From positions 620,001 to 684,000 of the forward strand of contig CM067086.1 of NCBI GenBank assembly GCA_034008185.1: 64,000 bases of DNA. The letters are read 5' to 3'. The notes below the pieces were generated by a model. It did no database searches and was not told where the DNA came from. It saw only the letters and a program-made list of their open reading frames with translations. Each line of letters begins with the position of its first letter. The stretch's first letter is position 1. Source of the DNA: Gorsachius magnificus. Lineage: Eukaryota > Chordata > Aves > Pelecaniformes > Ardeidae. Shown here piece after piece: positions 1-10,427 of the stretch. The translations under genes were made by a program, and so were the position numbers.

Positions 1-1509
1 GAGAGGCTTGAGGGAGGTGCTAGAGCAGAAACAGTTGTTGGGTCGGTTGTCTTTCATTCGAGGTTAGAGCCAGCTTACTGTGTCAGGCTCCCTCTTTTGG
101 GGTTCTCGAAACCTGTTCTTACATCACTGTTACTCCACTGAAGTTACAAAGGGATCAAATATTGGCCCAATGTATAAGCCCTTCCCTATACGTCACGTCC
201 TTTTGGCAGGTGCAGCAGTCCTCTCCCAAGCTCAGGCTCTTTTCCCAGATATTTTCTTCAGTTCTTGTCTTTAGGGCTGTTGCTTTGGCTGCAGCTAATC
301 CCAGGCTTTGCGTGTGCCTGGTGTGGAGAGCTCCTTCCCCGTGGCTTTGACACGGTGTCTTTCTGGAGGAGGCTGCCTGATCTTTTAAAGTCTTAGAGTG
401 GCTGGAGACTTTCTAAGATCTTTACTTGTCTTAAGCTGAGCAAATGGTGCTTTTACTTATTTTAAACTCTGCTACCTGAAACGGAAGCTGAATTGGTCGT
501 GGGCAATGCCTCCTGGCATTTCTGGTAGTAAGGTAGGGATTGCTAGCATGGAAGAGGAGAGGAAGGCATCAAACTGGAGTGGATCAGAGTGTAAGAAGAA
601 AGAGAAAGTAGTAGATAAACTGTAGGCTAGTCCTGCGACCTCTCTTGCCTCAGTCCTCTCTAATACAGAGGTGTTGGGCGAGAGAGGGTTTTGTCTGTGT
701 GGAGACTGCAGCGTGGTTTGGGGCGCTTCAGTTAGAAGCACTGCAATTTCACTGGGAGCAGAACTGTGGTCCTAAGTGCAAATGGTGCTTGAGAGGGAAG
801 ACATTTAGCCAGGAGAGACGGGAGAAGGGCAAGAACCTGAGTTTGCAGAGGAAAGAAACTGTATCTAACACTTTCAGCTCTTATCAGAGATAAGAATCAC
901 AGGATCCCAGGCTGGCAGGGGTTGGCAGGGACCTCGGGAGATCACCAGTGCCACCCCCCTGCTCAAGCAGGTTCTCCTAGAGCATCTTACACAGGACTTC
1001 ATCCAGGCGGGGGTTGAATATCTCCAGAGAAGGAGACTCCACAGCCCCCCTGGGCAGCCTGGGCCAGGGCTCAGGCACCCTCCCAGGCAAGAAGTTCTTC
1101 CTCACGTTCACCTGGAACCTCTTATGTCTCAGGTTGTGCCCATTGCCCCTTGTCCTGGCGCTGGGCACCACTGGGAAGAGTCTGGTTCCATCCTCGTGAC
1201 CCCCACCCTTGAGATATTTGTAGGTGTTGATGAGGTCCCCTCTCAGCCTTCTCTTCTCCAGGCTGAACAAGCCCAGCTCCCTCAGCCTTTCCTCTTAGGG
1301 GAGATGCTCCAGTCCCCCCATCATCCTTGTTGCCCTCCTCTGGACTCTCTCCAGGAGTTCCTCATCCTTCTTGAACCGGTGAGCCCAGCACTGGCCCCAG
1401 TGCCCCAGGTGGGGTCTCAGCAGGGCAGAGCAGAGGGGGCGACCACACCTGGAGGTAAGAGTTTTCTTGCAGTTGTGTACGGCCTCACACTGTCTGTTTC
1501 TCATTGCAG
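1..1509 (+). other. DAGLA: last intron of DAGLA (3' part)
   Basis: The sequence runs without a recognisable DAGLA exon up to a clear acceptor: a pyrimidine-rich stretch ending TTTCTCATTGCAG at 1497-1509, just before the terminal coding exon. Positions 1-894 look like ordinary unique intron sequence; short open frames there match nothing I know. An antisense CR1 fills 895-1439, leaving only about 70 bases of unique intron (1440-1509) for the branch point and acceptor. The donor side lies outside the window. Confidence 0.85.
895..1439 (-). mobile_element. CR1 LINE, 3' part, antisense in DAGLA intron
   Basis: The + strand begins with the reversed CR1 tail (AATCACAGGATCCCAG) and reads away from it, so the element lies on the minus strand. 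Minus-strand translation of 977-1270 gives the typical C-terminal CR1 ORF2 peptide containing [24 protein letters not shown] and ESPSLEIF. The element is 5'-truncated (its 5' end is near 1439). It is not an active copy. It lies very close to the DAGLA terminal exon, and its reverse complement is open in the DAGLA frame from 1124. Confidence 0.93.
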
Positions 1510-2437
1510 GAGCAAGTCCCATTCTGAAATCAGCTTGGAGGGGTTTTATGAGACAAAGCCACTTTCTCCTGTGCAGAAAGACCCTGTGGAGCTGCTTCTC
1601 CTGGATACAAAGGAACGCCTGTCTGTGGAGCTGCAGGACCGCCGTGCCCCTCTTGCGACCATGGAGAGCCTCTCGGACAATGAATCCATCTACAGCTTTG
1701 ATTCAAGGCGCTCCTCTGGTTTTCGGAGCATCCGGGGCTCCCCCAGCCTCCATGCTGTCATGGAGAAGGATGAGACTCACTGCTTTTATATAGACCCCGT
1801 TATCCCTGAGGAGAACCCCTCCCTCAGCTCGCGGACAGAGCTGCTGGCTGCTGACAGCCTCTCCAAGCACTCCCAGGAGACTCAGCCCCCCGACAATGTG
1901 CTCAACAGCGGTGGCACTACCCCCCAACGACGCTGCAGCGAGGAGGGGGCCAGCAGCGAGGGGGACCGAATCTCCTTAGCCCCTCGGGAGGAGCTGTCCC
2001 TCCAGAACGGCCGGCTCACTGACGTTCCCAGTCCCCAAGTGCTGGAGTTTGCTGAGTTCATAGACAGCCTCTTTAATTTGGATAGCAAAAGCAGCTCTTT
2101 CCAGGACATCTACTGCATGATGGTGTCAGACAGCTCCAGTGACTTTGCAGAGATGCCCAAGTCTGTCAGTGATCAGGAGATCCTGTTGAGGGCACAGTAT
2201 GAACCCAACCTAGTCCCAAAGCCCCCGAGGTTGTTTGCAGGCTCAACAGATCCTTCGTCGGGCATCTCTGTCTCACCCTCTTTCCCCCTTAGTTCATCCG
2301 GAGAACTCATGGACATCACTCCCACAGGCGTGAGCAGCCAGGAGTGCCTGGCCACTGATAAAATCCGGACTTCCACCCCCTCTGGGCATGTAACCAGCCC
2401 TGCCAAGCAGGACGACCTCATGATTTCGGCCCTCTAG
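1510..2437 (+). CDS. DAGLA: DAGLA terminal coding exon (diacylglycerol lipase alpha, C-terminal tail)
   Basis: This exon encodes the last 308 residues of sn-1-specific diacylglycerol lipase alpha, the neuronal plasma-membrane enzyme that converts diacylglycerol to 2-arachidonoylglycerol. The four membrane spans and the serine-hydrolase domain lie upstream of the window; only the cytosolic regulatory tail is seen. Family recognition comes from the long stretch starting [20 protein letters not shown] and the segment [26 protein letters not shown] motif at 2222-2236 fits the PPxxF Homer-binding motif known in this tail. RRSSGF and SIRGSPS are basophilic kinase-type sites in the region where CaMKII phosphorylation is known in mammals; I cannot assign residue numbers. 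The first base completes a codon begun in the previous exon. The TAG stop is at 2435-2437. Length is close to the mammalian tail. The middle part (about 1890-2000) is the most divergent, as expected for a disordered linker. No frameshift is seen. Confidence 0.96.
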
Positions 2438-4785
2438 TGCAGGGTAAAGGGATGCGGCTCTGAGAGCTGATCCCGTAGGCTGAGTGCTGGGATAATACTT
2501 GGAGGAGGTGGTCAGCGGGCAGTTCGGATCGGAGGAAGACGGCTGGAAACGTTCCTTCTGGGATGACACAGTGCTCGCGCACTGGCGTCGTGTCTGGAGG
2601 ACGGATTGTGCTCGAGTCCCGTGCTTGCGGCGGGGAGAAGAAGCATTGCCTCGCGAGGGCTGCTGCAATAAGAGGGTCTGAGTCACTGAAGGCAAGTTCC
2701 CTACCTCAGCCTGTCTCATTTCATTGAAGAGGCAGATTCCTTGCCCCAGGGCACCTGCTGAGTTTGGGAGTGAGATACCCCGCTTCAGGGAATCCTCTGG
2801 GGGTGACAGGGGTGGATTCTCTGAAGCTCGAGGATTGGATAGAGCGAAGCGAGGGGGCCAGGCCAGATCGCCCCCTCGGTACCGTGTTAGTGGGTTTGGA
2901 AATGAGCGGATTGAGACTTTGGGCCCTATTGCACTACCACGTCGGATCTGGCCCAAGATCCAATTCGTCGCACTTCCATGGGGATTGCTTTTGTAGGACA
3001 CTCTCCTGTTTTAAAGCCATTGGGGCTGTATTCTCCCCAAATGCAGTCTCCCCTTCCCTGGCCAGGCGCAGCAAGAATGGGGCTGGCACTGTCTTTTCTC
3101 TCTCCTGGGTACTTCAGTGACCACCAGGCTGCCTCCGAGAGGGAAGGACACTGTTCTGAAGAGCCAAAGCCCTCTGCCATGTCCCTCCATTGCCAGAAAG
3201 AGTTCTCCTGGATGTCACCGTCATCACTTCTCAGTTCCCTGGACCACTCTGAGCTGGCGACGTTCCTGCAGGACTGACAGGATTCTCATCTCAGAGCCGT
3301 GCGGATGGATCAACTGAAAAATTGAACAGGCTTCTCAACACCCAGCGTTCTTTGCCAGGCCCCTGCGGAGCCTGGGAGCCTCTCCTGGCCTCCGCTGGGT
3401 CCTCACACCACCCATATGCAGTAATCACAGAGCAGTGCCAGCCTCTGTCATTGGGAGTTCAGGGAAAAGAGGGACTTTTACTAAGTATTGAAATCTCTTG
3501 TATGTTTACAGAGCTGCTAAGCTTTTTGGAAGGTATTTATTAAGCAAACAGGGCAGCTTTCCCTAAGCAAAAAGCATGTTCATTCTCTCCTTCCTCTGCT
3601 GTTCCCTCCAGGGACTGAGGGGAGAGAGGATGAGCAGGTACGATCGCACGTCCCCTACTTTTAAAGCGGATCGGAGTCTGGGGAAAGCTGCCCGCATCCC
3701 TTGCCCACCCTCCCTCCTCCCCATCGCGCAAGACCGCGTTGCAAAGCTTGACCGAGTCGCTAGTAAACCTACCCCAGCACTGCTGTGCAGAGCCTCGGTG
3801 CGCGGGGGAGCCTGCCATAGACCCATCTAGGCAGGGACCTCCCAATGGTGGAAGCGGGAGAGAAACTACCTATCTAAAAAGTTAAACATACTGTGACCTG
3901 TAGAAGGCCTTTAACTGACAAAACACCTTCATATCAAAGCTCAGCGGAGTTAGCAATCGGTCTCGCTTGGAGCTCTGGCCTCCCTCGCTGGAAAAGAAAT
4001 TCCTGGTTTAACTTCCTTACAATCGCAGAGATGTTACTGCCCTCCTTTCCCCTCCGTAACTGCGGCATTTCCATTGTGGGAGGCTGCTGAGCTTCCCGGG
4101 AGCTTAGCTCGTGACAAATCCCTCGGCTCCTGGTGTCCCTAACCTCTGGCTGTGTTCATGGAGTACTTTCCAGAAGGCCCAGGCGTGGGTCAGGGCTCTG
4201 CTGGCCTGGGTGCCACGCAAACGCAGCACGAGTGGTGCCAAATGCCATCAAGTCAGACTGGGAGCGCTTTTATAGCCAGCGTGCATTGATGTAAACGATT
4301 CCAGGTATACAGAAGCAAGCCGGGCTTTGTGTCCCAGTGCTGATCTCCCACTCAACTATTTAGCGTGGGGCACTGCGTCCCCTTCTCCTTACAAATTTAC
4401 GGGGTCTTCAGAAGTGCAGGGGATTTCTTAAACGGACAGGAAAGTATTCTCCCTGTGGTTTAGGTTCCAGAGGTGACCTTTTCTATAGTCCTGAATCGGA
4501 GGAAAGCAAGCCCCTCTGAATTCCAAGTAATTTGTACAAGAAAAATGCTTTCATTCGGAGCGACAAGAAGTTAACTTTTTTCTTTGTAGGTCCTTCAAAA
4601 AAGAGCAGTGTTGTTCCCCTCGCTGAGAGCTCGTAGGGTTCAGGAGCTCTTGCAGTGTAAGTGCCATCAGATCAGCCGCTGTTGCAGACTACGGGGTAAG
4701 GCCGAATTGCTGGACTTGCCCAAGAAACACTAAAAAGGTCACGTCCAGGAATACGCACAATAAATTGGGGGTTTTTTAAGGGGGA
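2438..4785 (+). other. DAGLA: probable DAGLA 3'UTR
   Basis: About 2.3 kb of non-repetitive sequence follows the stop codon, with no CR1 and no convincing reading frame. The first canonical AATAAA is at 4759-4764, followed by a GT-rich stretch (GGGGGTTTTTTAAGG), the arrangement expected of a vertebrate poly(A) site. The mammalian DAGLA 3'UTR is also a few kilobases long. Extent is inferred; RNA-seq or 3'-end reads would settle it. Confidence 0.5.
4759..4764 (+). terminator. DAGLA: candidate DAGLA poly(A) signal
   Basis: AATAAA with a T/G-rich downstream element within about 15 bases. It is the first canonical hexamer after the DAGLA stop codon. A second AATAAA at 6156-6161 lies beyond a minisatellite and is a weaker alternative. 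Confidence 0.45.
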
Positions 4786-4914
4786 AAGGGGAGCTGGAGT
4801 GCAGGGAGGCTGAGGCTAGCAGGCTGGCTCGCCTCCCGGCGCAGGCTGCTGACACGCGCTGGGGAGAGTGAGGAAGAGGAGTTTATTTCTGCCTCTAATC
4901 GTCGGCAGAAGCTG

Positions 4915-5015
4915 GGTAGTAATAACCCTTAGCACTTAGGCAGAGCTTTATATCTGCGAAGCACTTTACAAACGTTGATGAAAGAATCATCTCCATCCCT
5001 GGCAGCGAGGTGTTA
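4915..5015. repeat. possible ancient amniote repeat fragment (L3/MIR-like)
   Basis: The segment with TTAGCACTTAGG, then ATATCTGCGAAGCACTTTAC and later CATCCCTGGCAGCGAGGTG resembles the 'AGCACTTTACAAA ... ACACCCTGTGAGGTAGG' core of old L3/MIR-type repeats shared by amniotes. The match is by memory of the family pattern and is diverged, so the class is uncertain. Confidence 0.35.
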
Positions 5016-5054
5016 GGAGAAGGCTGTCTCTGAGACCAGGTGGAACTACTGGTG

Positions 5055-5536
5055 CCCTACCCGAGGGTGGGTGCCTCGGGGGACCTCCCCACCCGAGGGT
5101 GGGTGCCCCTACCTGAGGGTGGGTGCCTCGGGGGACCTCCCCACCCGAGGGCGGGTGCCCCTACCCGAGGGCGGGTGCCTCAGTGGCCTCCCTACCCGAG
5201 GGTGGGTGCCTCGGGGGACCTCCCCACCCGAGGGTGGGTGCCCCTACCTGAGGGTGGGTGCCTCGGGGACCTCCCCACCCGAGGGGGGTGCCCCTATCCG
5301 AGGGCGGGTGCCTCAGGGGCCTCCCTACCCGAGGGTGGGTGCCTTGGGGGACCTCCGTACCCGAGGGTGGGTGCCCCTACCCGAGGGTGGGTGCCTCGGG
5401 GGACCTCCCACCCGAGGGTGGGTGCCTCGGGGGACCTCCTACCGAGGGTGGGTGCCTCGAGGGACCTCCCTACCCGAGGGCGGGTGCCCCTACCTGAGGG
5501 CGGGTGCCTCCGGGGACCTCCTACCTGAGGGGGGAG
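5055..5536. repeat. GC-rich minisatellite
   Basis: A tandem array alternates the core CCGAGGGTGGGTGCC with the linkers CCCTAC and TCGGGGGACCTCC. The core recurs roughly every 20-35 bases and longer units of about 55-60 bases are also visible. Single-base changes (CCCGAGGG/CCTGAGGG; GGGTGGG/GGGCGGG) distinguish copies. Several frames are open through it on both strands because the units lack stop codons; this is not evidence of coding. It starts about 270 bases after the proposed DAGLA poly(A) site. Confidence 0.93.
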
Positions 5537-5568
5537 GTGACTCCAGGTGAGGAAGGTGGATTTCAGAG

Positions 5569-5588
5569 AAAAAAAAAAAAAAAAAAAA
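5569..5588 (+). repeat. A20 homopolymer
   Basis: Twenty consecutive A residues lie about 30 bases after the minisatellite. No retroposed body is recognisable immediately upstream, so I cannot tell whether this is a retrotransposon tail. Confidence 0.9.
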
Positions 5589-6850
5589 TATGTTTCGGTA
5601 ATAGCCTGGTGCTGTTTAATGGGTCGTAATATTGCACTAGAAAGTCCCTTCCAACCTGAGCGTACCTCCGCTATGTCCTGGAATACGCGATCCTTGTGCG
5701 TGCCTCTTTCCTTCTCTGTGCCATTGGAACTGTGTCCTGGGGCGGTGGGGTTACGTGCCCTGGCCGGCTGGAGCAGCAAACAGCCTGACATGCTCCATTA
5801 TATTTTTTTCTTTTTGCTTTGTTTGTGCTCTGTGATCATTAGGCTGCTTCTGAAAAGCCTGGAAATGCCTAATGCTTGTGACCTGGCCTTGCTGCAAATC
5901 ACGGCAGGAGAGGGGCCTACGAGCCCTTTTAGATCAGGTTCTTGCTGCATCACGTGGGTGATTCCTGGTTTCCGTTGTTCTCTCTTGACAAACACCTCTT
6001 TTCCCAGTCCTCACAAAGTAAATCCACGTTCTTTGCATTATTCCTGCTTTAAGTGTCTCTCCGTGTCTTGATTCTCATCGTTCCTTTGCTGTAAGAGCAT
6101 TTGGACAGGCTGATCTCCTCTATTTCATCCTGGAAAAGCCTATCTGGAAAGTTAAAATAAATGCTGAGCCCGTCGCTACCTCCTCCGCTTGCACCGCCCG
6201 CTGTCGCCTGCGTTCTCTGCCCTCGCTCCGCTCTGATGCGCAGCTGCCTCGGGAAGCACGAAACGTCTTCAGATTTCTTGATCTCTTGGCTTCTGGTTCC
6301 TACTCTTGAGCTTTGTGCCTTCTAATCTTTCTATGTTCCCTTGATATTTCCACGGGCTGTTCCCCCCCGCCCCGTTGAGGCAGTGCTGGAAGCGCAGTTC
6401 GTAGTGCCCGACACCCTAGACCCCAGCCAAGCTGCCAACAGCTCACCCGGTTCCGTGGCGCATCCTTCAAACCCCCTCGAAGAGCTTTTTGGCAGAGGAG
6501 CGGAGCTGAGGCCGCGCGGTTCCTGGAGAACAAGAGAGCGGGCTTCGTGCACCTGGAAGATGAAAATGCAGTGAGCGAACCCCTCCGCACCGGCGCAGCT
6601 TTGCCAAAGAGCCCGGCCAGGCTCTCTGCCCTTCCCGCGATCTCCGGGTGCGGCAGATCTCATCTGGCTCCCTAATTCAGGGGCCACGTGGGAGGCCCTG
6701 ACTGAGGTGCGTGCTGAACTCTATCAGGCTTAGGAACGGCCTCTGGCCCCGCTGCGAATGCACTCACGGGGGCGAAGGGTTCGCTTGCTGCTGTCCGTTT
6801 ATTATTATTATTATTATTTTTGGCACCTATAAACTGCACTCTGACCCTGT
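5589..6850. other. intergenic, unique sequence
   Basis: I see no gene and no recognisable mobile element. Positions 6156-6161 hold an AATAAA. A TTA microsatellite lies at 6798-6820. Confidence 0.6.
6798..6820. repeat. (TTA)n microsatellite
   Basis: Six to seven copies of ATT/TTA lie about 30 bases before a short antisense CR1 end. Confidence 0.9.
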
Positions 6851-6851
6851 T

Positions 6852-6930
6852 CATAGAATCATAGAATGTTTTAGGTTGGAAGGGACCCCTAGAGGTCATC
6901 TAGTCCAACCCGCACACTGTTGAGTGTGTC
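6852..6930 (-). mobile_element. CR1 3' end fragment
   Basis: ATAGAATCATAGAATG followed by TTGGAAGGGACCCCTAGAGG and TCTAGTCCAACCC is the reverse complement of a CR1 3' terminus. Only about 80 bases remain, so it is a severely 5'-truncated insertion. Confidence 0.85.
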
Positions 6931-7919
6931 CAAGGTGGAATAAAATAATCCTGTTGCTAATATCCCGGTGAGTTTTGGTTGCCAAGCCCTTGGTGGGTAG
7001 TGCTGGCTGGCTGTGGGTTTGGAGTCATCAATATTGGGTCTTCGGCGTCAATAATAGTTGCTTTTATTGTTGCTGTAATTGCAGCCGTGCCAAGAGCACG
7101 GGGAGGATCCCGCGGAGTGCGTGCACGTGCTGCACGGAACGCGAGCCCATCTCCAGTACTTATCGTTGTCCCCTCTCCTTCTCTGCGGAGCTGCCCTTTC
7201 CCTTTGGAACGTGCATTTTCTCCTAAAACTGCCCTAACCTGCCCTCTTTGCTGTGCTCCCTATTCCTGTCACCTAAGCAGGAGCTGACGTACCCCTCTTT
7301 CGGTTCCTCTGTCTCAGGATGGTGGTGTCTTAGCCCACATCCTTGAAAGCACCACTGAAGCATGGGAACGCTCTTCCCTGCGGTCTCACGATGACCCAGG
7401 ACGGTTGAAGGGGATTCCTATCCCCTTTCACTTGCCCGAGCTGCTGCCCTCTGGGGCGGCTACGGCCATCTGGAGATGTCAAAGCGCTGCCAACGCTGAG
7501 ATGTTCTTTAGCTGTCTCGGTGGCTTTTGCTTACCGGGTCTGTGGTCGGTATTTTCAGTGTTTGTTCATAATTTCTGCAATTTTTAAGAACATCCTTCAA
7601 AGCAAACAGGAGTTGTAGGAGATATTTTGCTCTCCACAGAGGACTGAGATGGCGAAGATGGTTGTGAGTGTAGAGACACAAATCCGGGGATGCCCGTTTG
7701 TGGGGTGCGTTGTGCCTCTGCGTACCCACCACTGGGACGTTCTCCTCCCCCAGCCGTAGGAGGATGCTCGGGCTTTGCAGCCAGAGCAATTGATTGCCAT
7801 TTTTTAGGAGCACGTTAAGCCACACAGGTCAGTGATTTGCTGAAGGAGCGGTGTTTAACTCTTTAAATGTCATGAAGAAATATGGGTAGACATTTAAACC
7901 ACCCTCTACCCCCCCAACA
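6931..7919. other. intergenic, unique sequence
   Basis: No gene or repeat recognised. An AATAAA at 6939-6944 directly follows the CR1 fragment and has no visible transcript attached. Confidence 0.55.
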
Positions 7920-8556
7920 GACACAGAATCCCAGAATGGCAGGGGTTGGAAGGGACCTCGGGAGATCACCCAGTGCCACCCCCCTGCTCAAGCAGGTTCT
8001 CCTAGAGCATCTTACACAGGACTTCATCCAGGTGGGGGTTGAATATCTCCAGAGAAGGAGACTCCACAGCCCCCCTGGGCAGCCTGGGCCAGGGCTCCGT
8101 CACCCTCAAAGTCAAGAAGTTCTTCCTCACGTTCAACTGGAACCTCTTCTGCTTCAGTTTGTGCCCATGGCCCCTTGTCCTGGCACTGGGCACCACTGCA
8201 AAGAGTCTGGCTCCGTCCTCGTGACCCCCACCCTTGAGATATTTGTAGGTGTTGATGAGGTCCCCTCTCAGCCTTCTCTTCTCCAGGCTGAACAAGCCCA
8301 GCTCCCTCAGCCTTTCCTCCTAGGGGAGATGCTCCAGTCCCCCCATCATCCTTGTTGCCCTCCTCTGGACTCTCTCCAGGAGTTCCTCATCTTTCTTGAA
8401 CCGGGGAGCCCAGAATTGGCCCCAGTGCTCCAGGTGGGGTCTCAGCAGGGCAGAGCAGAGGGGAGGAGAACCTCCCTCGCCCTGCTGGCCACGCTCCTCT
8501 GAATGCACCCCAGGGTGCCATTGGCCTTCTTGGCCACCAGGGCACCCCGCTGGCTC
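7920..8556 (-). mobile_element. CR1 LINE, 3' part (about 640 bp)
   Basis: The reversed tail CACAGAATCCCAGAATGG is followed by the full [17 protein letters not shown] ORF2 C-terminus on the minus strand (8002-8295), then by 5' sequence encoding [14 protein letters not shown]. It is 5'-truncated near 8556. It is the same subtype as the copies at 895, 12660 and 20795. Confidence 0.94.
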
Positions 8557-9979
8557 AGACCTAGCAGCTCTGCTTTTTGCTTCAGCTTTGCTCCCATCTG
8601 CGCCGTTACGTTTGGTCCTCTCTGCTCAGAGAGCTGAAGTCGTGGATGGCTTTTTGCTGACAGCCCTTCGGTGGATTCCAAACTTGCCACCCCTTCTGGT
8701 TAAATTCACCCCGCTAGAGCTGGATTTATTCTTTTCCGAGAGCTGTTACTTAATTTTGCCGCTGCCAACAGACTCTCGTGGAGCTTCTCTGGCTCTTTGC
8801 AAAGGACGTAGGCAATCTCTGCCACCCTCTTTCTAGTTGGAAAAGCATCGGGCGAGTAGATATTTGCGGGGAAGGGCTCCCTCGTTAGCGCTCTGTAGCA
8901 GCAGCAGGAATGAGAGGTACAGAAGGACAGGGAACTAAAAGGGAGAAGGGGCAAATACCCGATGTACTGAACCCGAAAGCTCAGCGTAAAAACCAAGATA
9001 GGGTTTAATGCAGATGGTGGTCGCTTCTTCGCTATGAAACATCAGCTTCTCCCCTGCTCGGGGGGTACCTGGTGCCTCTTCAGCCCGATGAAGGGAAGGG
9101 AGGGCTGGAAAAGCAGGAGTGGTTCTGCACGGATGGCTCTGCCGCCCTGGAAGAAGGCAAATGTTGCTCGGAAGCATCGGGAAGCGCTGGCTGAATCAGG
9201 TGCTGAACCCCGGCGCTGGATTCGGGGAGGAGCGGCATCTCTTGTGCCAAAGCTCCCTCTCATGGCGCTCCCGCGGGGAGGAGGTGATGCTCCGTCGCTG
9301 GAGACAAACCGTGCCCCTTCTTGGCAGCTATGGGAAGGACGGGAGAAAGAAAGATCGCAGCTGGGAGGTTGGGCTTGGGCTGGGGGTTCCGTGCTCTCCA
9401 GTCAGATGGCTGTACTGGTGGTACTGGTCTGAGAGGTCTGTGAAAGGGGCTACATCGGCGCTCGCCGCAGTCCTTCCCGGCCTCGCCGGCTCCCCAGCGG
9501 GCTCTGCGTCCGCACGGAGCTGCTTCCCCTTGCAGTGGGATCTGCCAGCTTCGACGGCAGGGATGAACCTGGGGGCCTGCGGTTTGTTTGCTTCAGGGTT
9601 TTTTATATTCCAGCTCTGAGAGCGCCTTCGCTGCCGGGAGACAGGCGGGTGTTAGGTGGTGGACAAAGCCTGAAACCTAAACCTTCTTCATTTGTAAACT
9701 CTGTGTCGTTGGAGTGGAGAAATGTATTTTTTTGGGAGGAGAGCCCTCGCTGGGTACCGGCACCCCGCTGTGCGGAGGCTGTTGGCTTCCCCACGTGGCG
9801 GGAGCGCAGCAAGCTGCCAAACTTGTGCCGCGCTTCCTTCCCCCTCTCCCGGCTGTGTCTGCGCCCGGCGCTTCCCGAGAGCTGTCACCCTCTGCACAGG
9901 AGGGTGTCGCTCGCCCAAACGCAGGCTCCTTCAGGGCATGCCCCCTGCACCCCCAAAAAGATCCAGAGAGCAGCTTCTT
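8557..9979. other. intergenic, GC-moderate, no gene recognised
   Basis: Several open frames overlap on both strands (for example from 9034 and 9119), but they have no family signature, no splice pattern and no conserved motif I recognise. They are best read as chance openings in GC-rich DNA. Confidence 0.5.
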
Positions 9980-10427
9980 CACAGAATCCCAGCATGGCAA
10001 GGGTTGGAAGGGACCTCGGGAGATCACCCAGTGCCACCCCCCTGCTCAAGCAGGTTCTCCTGGAGCATCTTACACAGGGCTTCATCCAGGCGGGGGTTGA
10101 ATATCTCCAGAGAAGGAGACTCCACAGCCCCCCTGGGCAGCCTGGGCCAGGGCTCGGGCACCCTCCAAGTCAAGAAGTTCTTCCTCCCGTTCAACTGGAA
10201 CCTCTTCTGCTTCAGGTTGTGCCCATGGCCCCTTGTCCTGGCGCTGGACACCGCTGCAAAGAGTCTGGCTCCGTCCTCGTGACCCCCACCCTTGAGATAT
10301 TTGTAGGTGTTGATGAGGTCCCCTCTCAGCCTTCTCTTCTCCAGGCTGAACAAGCCCAGCTCCCTCAGCCTTTCCTCCTAGGGGAGATGTTCCAGTCCCC
10401 CCATCATCCTTGTTGCCCTCCTCTGGA
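9980..10427 (-). mobile_element. CR1 LINE, 3' part (about 450 bp)
   Basis: The reversed CR1 tail CACAGAATCCCAGCATGG is followed by the ORF2 C-terminus on the minus strand (10024-10353). It carries GAGATGTTCC where most copies here have GAGATGCTCC, and ends abruptly after CCCTCCTCTGG. The copy at 22232 shares both features. Confidence 0.94.

Noticed and set aside
5604..5621. 18-base match (GCCTGGTGCTGTTTAATG) to the CR1 at 38658-38675
   Set aside because: Flanking bases do not align with CR1 on either side, so the match is probably chance.
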